Shown here one piece after another: positions 6,887 through 9,386 of a stretch of 9,386 bases of DNA (position 1 is its first letter; every line of letters starts with the position of its first letter). The DNA is taken from the NCBI GenBank assembly GCA_013696265.1, contig JACCYX010000391.1, positions 1-9,386 on the forward strand. The letters are read 5' to 3'. The translations under genes were made by a program, and so were the position numbers. The stretch comes from Chloroflexia bacterium. Its GTDB lineage: Bacteria; Chloroflexota; Chloroflexia; Thermomicrobiales; UBA6265. Under the pieces are notes generated by a model. The model was not told where the DNA came from. It saw only the letters and a program-made list of their open reading frames with translations, and did not search any database.

Positions 6887-7769
6887 GCCGCATGCCCAGG
6901 CGCGGGAGGAACAGTTCCTCGGGGCTCTGCTCGGACTCGCGATCGGCGATGCCTTGGGGCGGCCACTGCGGGATATGACCGCCAGCGACATTGCCGATCG
7001 GTATGGAGCGGTCAACACGTTCATCGCCGATAGGGACACTGAGGAGGGCCAGCCGCTTCAGGGGGAAATCTCCGACAAGTCCGAGATCGTGCTCTGCCTG
7101 GTGGAATCCTTGACGACCAACGATGGCCGGCTCGACCCGGTTAACATCAACGCCCGCCTGGGGTTCCTCGTCAACGGACCGTCGCGGCAATGGATGTCCG
7201 ATGCGGTCGCCGAAGGCGTCGAACTGGCCGCCGATCATGACGGACTCGTGCCGGAGACTTGGCTGCCCGAACCGGAACTGGCGGTTGCGGTTCGGGGCGT
7301 CCCGGTCGGTCTGCTGCACGCCGTGGGCGGCTACGATGAGGCGGCGCTGGAAGCGGAAGCCGCCACCGCGTCGCGACTGACGCACGCTGGCCGTGACCAG
7401 GCGATGCTCACCGCCGAGGTGGCGAAAGCGATCAACCGGGCGGCTCGCTTCCGGGATGTCGCTTCGATCACCGCGACTGGCGGTGACCCCCCCGAATGCC
7501 GGGACCTGGCGAAGATCGTCGACCTGGTGCGCGGTGCGGAGACGTTCCAAGCGGCTGTTTCCGGAGCCGTGGGGCTGGGCGGCATGACCGACAGCATCGG
7601 CGCCCTCGGCGGAGCGATCGCGGGGGCGAGAGTCGGCGCCAGCGGCATCCCGCAGCACCTCATCGACGGCCTGGACGCAAGGATCTACCTGACCCTGGCG
7701 GCACCCTGGTTTTATCGCACCGCGATTCGCCGGGCGGGAACGGTGATCGACCTGCGCCTGGTGGAATGA
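6879..7769 (+). CDS. ADP-ribosylglycohydrolase-family protein with altered metal sites
   Basis: A 296-residue, all-helical protein of the DraG/ARH fold, a family that hydrolyses ADP-ribose from proteins or small molecules with a binuclear Mg/Mn centre. The N-terminal G-A-L-L-G-L-A-I-G-D-A-L-G (15-27) and the C-terminal G-G-M-T-D-S-I-G-A-L-G-G-A-I-A-G (234-249) are the family signatures. The metal motif normally written S/T-D-D-T is S-D-K-S here (65-68), and the usual G-G-D-T-D-T is G-G-M-T-D-S, so at least two carboxylate ligands are replaced (K67, M236) while D66 and D238 remain. It may be inactive, mononuclear, or act on a different substrate. The open frame extends upstream to 6702, but the ATG at 6879 has a good ribosome site and gives the family N-terminus. 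It overlaps the carboxypeptidase by 8 nt and is likely co-translated. It is probably cytosolic. Confidence 0.85.
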   Translation: MAEPHAQAREEQFLGALLGLAIGDALGRPLRDMTASDIADRYGAVNTFIADRDTEEGQPLQGEISDKSEIVLCLVESLTTNDGRLDPVNINARLGFLVNGPSRQWMSDAVAEGVELAADHDGLVPETWLPEPELAVAVRGVPVGLLHAVGGYDEAALEAEAATASRLTHAGRDQAMLTAEVAKAINRAARFRDVASITATGGDPPECRDLAKIVDLVRGAETFQAAVSGAVGLGGMTDSIGALGGAIAGARVGASGIPQHLIDGLDARIYLTLAAPWFYRTAIRRAGTVIDLRLVE

Positions 7770-7785
7770 ACCTTCGAGAACGCTC

Positions 7786-7812
7786 TTGGCACTCCCGGAT
7801 CGAGAGTGCCAC
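7786..7812 (+). promoter_or_regulatory. CIRCE operator (HrcA binding site)
   Basis: TTGGCACTC, nine spacer bases, then GAGTGCCAC. The consensus is TTAGCACTC-N9-GAGTGCTAA, so the left arm matches 8/9 and the right 7/9, with exact 9-bp spacing. It covers roughly -57 to -31 of the promoter whose -10 is at 7831, so HrcA bound here would block the -35 region. It makes the downstream dnaJ a heat-shock gene repressed by HrcA. Confidence 0.9.
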
Positions 7813-7830
7813 TCGGGTTGGCGGTCGCGG

Positions 7831-7836
7831 TATAAT
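7831..7836 (+). promoter_or_regulatory. Consensus -10 box of the dnaJ promoter
   Basis: TATAAT is a perfect sigma-70-type -10, rare in such GC-rich DNA. At 17-bp spacing the -35 would be 7808-7813 (GCCACT), which is poor and overlaps the right arm of CIRCE. The start would be near 7843, leaving a leader of about 89 nt before the dnaJ ATG. CTGGC (7847-7851) and GCCAG (7856-7860) form a small hairpin at the leader's 5' end. Confidence 0.65.
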
Positions 7837-7931
7837 CGGAAAAGCACTGGCGACGGCCAGGCACAGGGGGCCAACCGATCCCATGTTTTTCCGCGGCGTT
7901 GTCTCCAGCGTCGCTCCCCACAAGATGAGCC

Positions 7932-9077
7932 ATGGCAGACAAACGCGACTACTACGACGTGCTTGGCGTGCAGCGAAACGCGACCGAGCAGGACATTAAG
8001 CGCGCCTACCGGACCAAGGCGCGAAAATATCATCCGGACGTCAACAAGGACGCCGGTGCCGAAGACGAGTTCAAGGAAGTTAACGAAGCCCACGAGGTTC
8101 TGTCCAACGCCGACCGGCGAGCGGCCTACGACCGCTACGGTCACGCCGCCGCGAACGGGCAGGGCGGCATGGGTGGCGATCCGTTCGGTTTCGGCGGGGC
8201 GGGATCGCCGTTCACTGACATCTTTGAATCCTTCTTTGGCGGCGCGCAGGCTGGCTCCGCGCGGCGTCCCAGCGCCCCGCCCCGAGGCGGCGATATCCAG
8301 ATCTCCATCGACCTGGAATTCGGGGAGGCGGTCTTTGGCGCCGCCAAGGATGTCGAGGTCGATCGTCTCGAAACCTGCGATGTCTGCAATGGAACCCGCA
8401 TGAAGGGTGGCGCGACACCACCAACCTGCGGCACCTGTGGCGGCGCCGGCGAAGTGCGCCGCGTGCAACAGACGATCCTTGGCCAGTTCATGACTTCCGG
8501 GCCGTGTCCCGCCTGTCATGGCGAGGGGGTGACGGTGACTGATCCGTGCGACGCCTGCCGGGGACGGGGCCGCTCCCGCAAGTATCGAACGATTTCCGTC
8601 ACGATCCCGGCCGGGATCGACGACAACGCGACGTTGCGCCTGACGGGGCAGGGTGAAGACGGCCCGAGCGGCGGCTCAGCCGGTAACCTCTACGTCAAGA
8701 CCCATGTCAAGCCGCACAAGTTCTTCGAGCGCCACGGCAAGGCGATCCACAGCCAGGTCGGCATCAATGTCGCGCAAGCGGCCCTGGGCGACGAAATCGA
8801 AATCGATACGCTCGATGGCGAGGTAGTCTTCCGCGTGCCGACGGGTACCCAATCGGGGCAACAGTTCCGGCTGCGCGGCAAGGGCGTTCCCGATCTTCGG
8901 GGCGGCGAGCGCGGCGATCAGCTCGTGACGGTCCAGGTGGTGGTGCCGAAGAAGCTGTCCGATACCCAGCGAAATCTCTTCGAGCAACTGGCGCAAAGCC
9001 TCGGTAAGGAAGTGACCCAGCAACCGAACAACCGGGGCTTCTTCGACCGCGTCAAGGACGCTTTCCTGGGGTCCTGA
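7932..9077 (+). CDS. dnaJ: Chaperone DnaJ (type I Hsp40)
   Basis: A 381-residue type I DnaJ, the co-chaperone that brings unfolded proteins to DnaK and stimulates its ATPase through the J domain. The J domain (about 5-70) has Y-H-P-D-V-N (HPD at 34-36). A short Gly/Phe region runs from about 73 to 106. The zinc domain has four C-x2-C repeats: C149/C152, C166/C169, C192/C195 and C206/C209; the first reads C-D-V-C-N-G-T-R, with Arg156 where the last Gly is usual. The C-terminal substrate domains follow, including L-R-L-T-G-Q-G-E (235-242) and L-R-G-K-G-V-P-D (314-321). The ribosome site is weak. A CIRCE operator lies upstream, but no grpE, dnaK or hrcA is adjacent, so this may be a second, separately placed dnaJ. 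Confidence 0.97.
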   Translation: MADKRDYYDVLGVQRNATEQDIKRAYRTKARKYHPDVNKDAGAEDEFKEVNEAHEVLSNADRRAAYDRYGHAAANGQGGMGGDPFGFGGAGSPFTDIFESFFGGAQAGSARRPSAPPRGGDIQISIDLEFGEAVFGAAKDVEVDRLETCDVCNGTRMKGGATPPTCGTCGGAGEVRRVQQTILGQFMTSGPCPACHGEGVTVTDPCDACRGRGRSRKYRTISVTIPAGIDDNATLRLTGQGEDGPSGGSAGNLYVKTHVKPHKFFERHGKAIHSQVGINVAQAALGDEIEIDTLDGEVVFRVPTGTQSGQQFRLRGKGVPDLRGGERGDQLVTVQVVVPKKLSDTQRNLFEQLAQSLGKEVTQQPNNRGFFDRVKDAFLGS

Positions 9078-9103
9078 TCGGCCCTCGCGATGGGTAGGGC
9101 CGA
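9078..9103 (+). terminator. Hairpin directly after dnaJ
   Basis: TCGGCCCT (9078-9085) pairs perfectly with AGGGCCGA (9096-9103) over a 10-nt loop, starting at the base after the dnaJ stop. This 8-bp GC-rich stem suits transcript termination or 3'-end protection, but no T-run follows, so it is not a classic intrinsic terminator. Confidence 0.55.
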
Positions 9104-9157
9104 GACCAGCTCGGCAGCCCTACGAATCCTGAGAGTCCGGCCCCTGAGCATCTGTTC

Positions 9158-9178
9158 CTGGCCAATTGGCCGGGCCAG
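9158..9178. repeat. Palindrome and hairpin upstream of the riboswitch promoter
   Basis: GGCCAATTGGCC (9160-9171) is a perfect 12-bp palindrome. CTGGCC (9158-9163) can also pair with GGCCAG (9173-9178). It ends 5 bp before the -35 at 9184. It could be a second dnaJ 3'-end hairpin or an operator; apart from it and the hairpin at 9078, bases 9104-9183 show nothing else I can name. Confidence 0.3.
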
Positions 9179-9183
9179 CGGAC

Positions 9184-9212
9184 TTGACGGGGAATGCGTC
9201 AATCTGTAAAGT
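9184..9212 (+). promoter_or_regulatory. Promoter for the FMN riboswitch transcript
   Basis: TTGACG (9184-9189) and TAAAGT (9207-9212) have the ideal 17-nt spacing; matches are 5/6 and 4/6. A start near 9219 would place the aptamer about 9 nt into the transcript, just as expected for a riboswitch leader. Confidence 0.6.
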
Positions 9213-9227
9213 GAAACCAATTGAAGA

Positions 9228-9367
9228 GCCTTCGGGGTTTGGTGAGGCCGTCGAGTTAAGATGGCCAAGTCCTGACCGGCGGTACAGCCCGCAAGCAATC
9301 GTGGGAGCACGAGCGCACGATCCGGTGAAACTCCGGAGCCGACGGTAAAGTCCGGATGGGAGAAGGC
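9228..9367 (+). promoter_or_regulatory. FMN riboswitch (RFN element) with an inserted hairpin in L2
   Basis: The aptamer binds flavin mononucleotide and turns off riboflavin genes. P1 is GCCTTC (9228-9233) with GAAGGC (9362-9367). Conserved blocks in order are CTTCGGGG, GACCGGCGGTA with AGCCCGCAAGC (P3), a variable stem ATCGTG (9298-9303)/CACGAT (9316-9321), P6 CCGG-TGAAACT-CCGG (9322-9336), GCCGACGGTAAAGTC and CGGATGGGAGAAGG. These are near-perfect matches to the family. P2 is GG (9241-9242)/CC (9271-9272) plus outer pairs; its 7-nt loop is split by a 21-nt hairpin (9246-9266). A good promoter lies just upstream. The expression platform and the regulated gene, probably a rib operon or riboflavin transporter, lie beyond the window. 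Confidence 0.95.
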
Positions 9368-9386
9368 GTACAGCGGCGTTCCACGC

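Noticed and set aside
5785..6978. Plus-strand open frame of 397 codons within the carboxypeptidase
   Set aside because: It is a second frame of the peptidase, Arg/Gly-rich, without motifs.
6852..8519. Minus-strand open frame of 555 codons across the ADP-ribosylglycohydrolase-like gene, CIRCE and dnaJ
   Set aside because: It spans two real genes and a regulatory region on the other strand; no ribosome site or domain is seen.
9166..9348. A 60-codon plus-strand open frame at the right end
   Set aside because: It is fully explained by the promoter and the FMN riboswitch, and it has no ribosome site.

Overview
This is a GC-rich, gene-dense bacterial window. The organism is not named by any marker here. 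The gene mix suggests a Gram-positive-like or Chloroflexota-type bacterium, perhaps near Thermomicrobia: a cytosolic M14 carboxypeptidase, an ADP-ribosylglycohydrolase-like protein, a CIRCE-controlled dnaJ and an FMN riboswitch. That placement is inference from gene content and base composition, not from a phylogenetic marker.

Layout. Bases 1-174 hold the 3' end of a plus-strand TIM-barrel sugar isomerase/epimerase-like gene. It converges on a five-gene minus-strand operon running from 4948 down to 200. The order of transcription is: a trans-sulfuration PLP enzyme (4948-3737), a polysaccharide-deacetylase-fold protein with a damaged active site (3684-2902), a YtcJ-type amidohydrolase (2885-1290), a UPF0173 metallo-beta-lactamase-fold hydrolase (1260-568) and a small unrecognised protein (571-200) joined by an ATGA overlap. 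A good sigma-70-type promoter lies upstream of the first gene (5039-5011).

A divergent intergenic region (4949-5152) carries this promoter, a likely plus-strand promoter and a perfect 14-bp palindrome lying between the two -35 boxes. The plus strand then encodes an M14 zinc carboxypeptidase (5153-6886). It overlaps by 8 nt an ADP-ribosylglycohydrolase-family protein (6879-7769) whose metal-binding motifs are altered. Next come a CIRCE operator (7786-7812), a consensus -10 box (7831-7836) and dnaJ (7932-9077), so this dnaJ is probably HrcA-repressed heat-shock DNA without dnaK or grpE next to it.

The last 309 bases hold no gene. They contain a hairpin just after dnaJ, a 12-bp palindrome, a promoter (9184-9212) and a nearly complete FMN riboswitch aptamer (9228-9367) that should control a riboflavin biosynthesis or uptake gene just beyond the window. 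The aptamer has a 21-nt hairpin inserted exactly into its conserved L2 loop.

The most interesting points are this split-L2 FMN aptamer, the two enzyme-fold proteins with substituted catalytic or metal residues (deacetylase and ADP-ribosylglycohydrolase), and the coupling of the latter to a peptidase. I did not see a CRISPR array, transposon, tRNA or rRNA, nor a clear defence system.
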